DNA of 64,000 bases from Baylisascaris procyonis (Eukaryota; Nematoda; Chromadorea; Rhabditida; Ascarididae), in NCBI GenBank assembly GCA_037389465.1, contig JAZARR010000059.1:4053001-4117000 (forward strand), written 5' to 3'. Position numbers and translations under genes: made by a program. The notes below the pieces were generated by a model. That model saw only the letters and a list, made by a program, of their open reading frames with translations. It was not told where the DNA came from and did not search any database. Positions 62,467-64,000 of the stretch are shown piece by piece; the first letter of the stretch is position 1; the number at the start of each line of letters is the position of its first letter.

Positions 62467-64000
62467 GTACGCTTTATCGCAATCAGCATTACTATTCCTC
62501 AGAAATGATAAAAGTATATCCATTTTTTAAGTTAGCATTTCTTTCTCGGTTATTTCGACTTGTAGAAAACTTTCTGCTTTATGCGAACGGCAAGGTTTTT
62601 TCTTTGCATATCACCGCAATAAATCAGGCAGATTTGCATAAGAAGAACCTGTGTTCTTCAATGGCGCTACTTGATCTAAATCATGTCAAAGTTGTTGACT
62701 TGTTACGATGATAGGATAAACAACCCAATTTTGGAATGATGCGACAAATTTCAAAGCTTGTAACTTTTACTACGATAAATAAGTGCTTATGAAGGGCACT
62801 GATTACCGGATAGGGAAAGTAGCGTTCTGTTAATGTGGTCAGTCAGCACCCCTATTCATTCATGGAACACCGCCTTGTAGACGAATTTAAACGCACTTTC
62901 TTTTCGTTCACTCCTTTCTTTTCGAGTTAGATGAAGCGACTCTGTGAAATTAGCCAATCTTAAATTTTTTATGACTTTCGTGAAAACATTAATAAGAATA
63001 CTGATATTTTCTTTGACCTCACAATAAGAGAGCCGCTTCTAAACTCACTATTGGAGCACGATTGTATGATAAGCTGATTGTGCGCATGACAACCTCGACA
63101 AGCAAGTCTTTTTGATGTACTAGTGCGCTACAGCTTACTAGAGCATCGGATGGATGCCGCATGACGATCACTTGACTGCTTGGGAAAATGGTGCGTTGCC
63201 ATGTGGGAATTGCAATATTTTGGCGGCATTAAGCCAGAGAGCAGCACCGAACACTCGAAGGTTCGATTGCGCCCTTTGGCTCTATCGATTACGAAGCGAA
63301 CCACGCACATATAATACACACGCACACACGTTTGACACTGGACGCTTCCTCGCCATATAGATAGATATTCGGCTTGGGATACGTCAATTTTGCTGCGACA
63401 TCTACATCATCATCACAACATGACGACTTCATCACAAATGTTGGCAGACGCTCATCATCTATAGCTTGCACCACACACCTAAAAACATGCTAATTGCCCC
63501 TAAGAAGCGCTCCATAAGTATTTGTTCACACTTTTGCCTCATTGGTTCCTTTCTCATGGCCGCAAATGTTGCTTGAAAAAAGCCTTTAGGCGTCAAAGAG
63601 TTATTCTATCGAAGCGCAGATCCAAGTTTTTAGATATCAAGAGATGTTCGCATCTGAAGTCGTTAATTGTGATAGAAATGTTTCGCTTTAGTTTGATATC
63701 ATTTTATAGGCACCTTACAAGACATTTTTTTCTTTCAAAAGATTCGTTGTTAATAGTTCAGACTGTAAAGCGCATAAATTGAGGCCCTGCTCAGCAGTAA
63801 GAGTTAAACACGAGGAACGCATACGTAATTAATGAAACCAATAATTCGTCATCTATCGAAGTTGAGAAGACAAAGAAGAGTCTGATCATGAAATCAAACG
63901 ATACTGCATTTGTGCTTCATTGTTATTGTACGTTCAGACCGATTGAACATACACAACATATACAGACAGACAGACAGTCACGGCGACTTGCTTGTTGGAA
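62467..64000 (+). other. sad-1 intron 1 (partial)
   Basis: No kinase-like exon is visible. Contains a short CA-rich patch near 63307-63330 and an (AGAC)n run at the edge. Confidence 0.7.
63962..63977 (+). repeat. (ACAG)n microsatellite at window edge
   Basis: Four ACAG-type units in tandem. Confidence 0.8.

Overview
This window reads as chromosomal DNA of a nematode. Coding exons are short, many 3' splice sites are of the TTTTCAG type, introns run from 45 bases to several kilobases, and the intergenic DNA is AT-rich. Nothing bacterial (operons, Shine-Dalgarno sites, CRISPR, rRNA) is seen. Introns this long relative to Caenorhabditis, with proteins still close to known metazoan families, suggest a clade V parasite such as a hookworm or other strongylid. 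That last step is inference. Most open frames of 60-160 codons here are chance frames; genes had to be assembled exon by exon from splice sites, phase and family similarity, all recalled from memory without database search.

Two genes are resolved well. (1) About 1.1-27.7 kb, + strand: a homologue of vertebrate ABTB2/ABTB3 (BTBD11). It has a low-complexity N-terminus, a histone-fold-like segment, a middle region, ankyrin repeats, a BTB/POZ domain and a BACK-like tail. From 9065 to the stop at 27670 every splice phase agrees. The 5' part (1148-7202) includes several weaker exons. (2) 42668-31452, - strand: a complete ethanolamine kinase in nine exons, 372 codons plus stop in the preferred model, with the substrate-kinase signatures HND(x4)N and IDYEY...FDIANHF. 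The two genes converge tail to tail, separated by about 3.8 kb with no convincing gene.

A third, sad-1/BRSK, is only entered: its first coding exon (62355-62466, + strand) sits near the right edge and carries the family N-terminus through the glycine loop; the rest lies beyond the window.

Between 42.7 and 62.3 kb there are only fragments. Three phase-compatible + strand exons (55386-55563, 58000-58078, 61012-61112) may belong to a PP6-regulatory (SAPS-domain) protein. A purine-rich, coding-like block lies at 52.2-53.15 kb. Several isolated protein-like frames could not be assigned, including some on the + strand inside ethanolamine kinase introns.

Noteworthy points are a candidate DSGxxS phosphodegron in the ABTB-like N-terminus, a GC-AG intron inside the ankyrin region, a NAGNAG acceptor, a 45-base phase-neutral intron at the end of the kinase, a poly(A)-ended possible retrocopy inside an intron, a near-perfect 22-base inverted repeat next to a perfect TGACGTCA site, and recurrent G-tract blocks.
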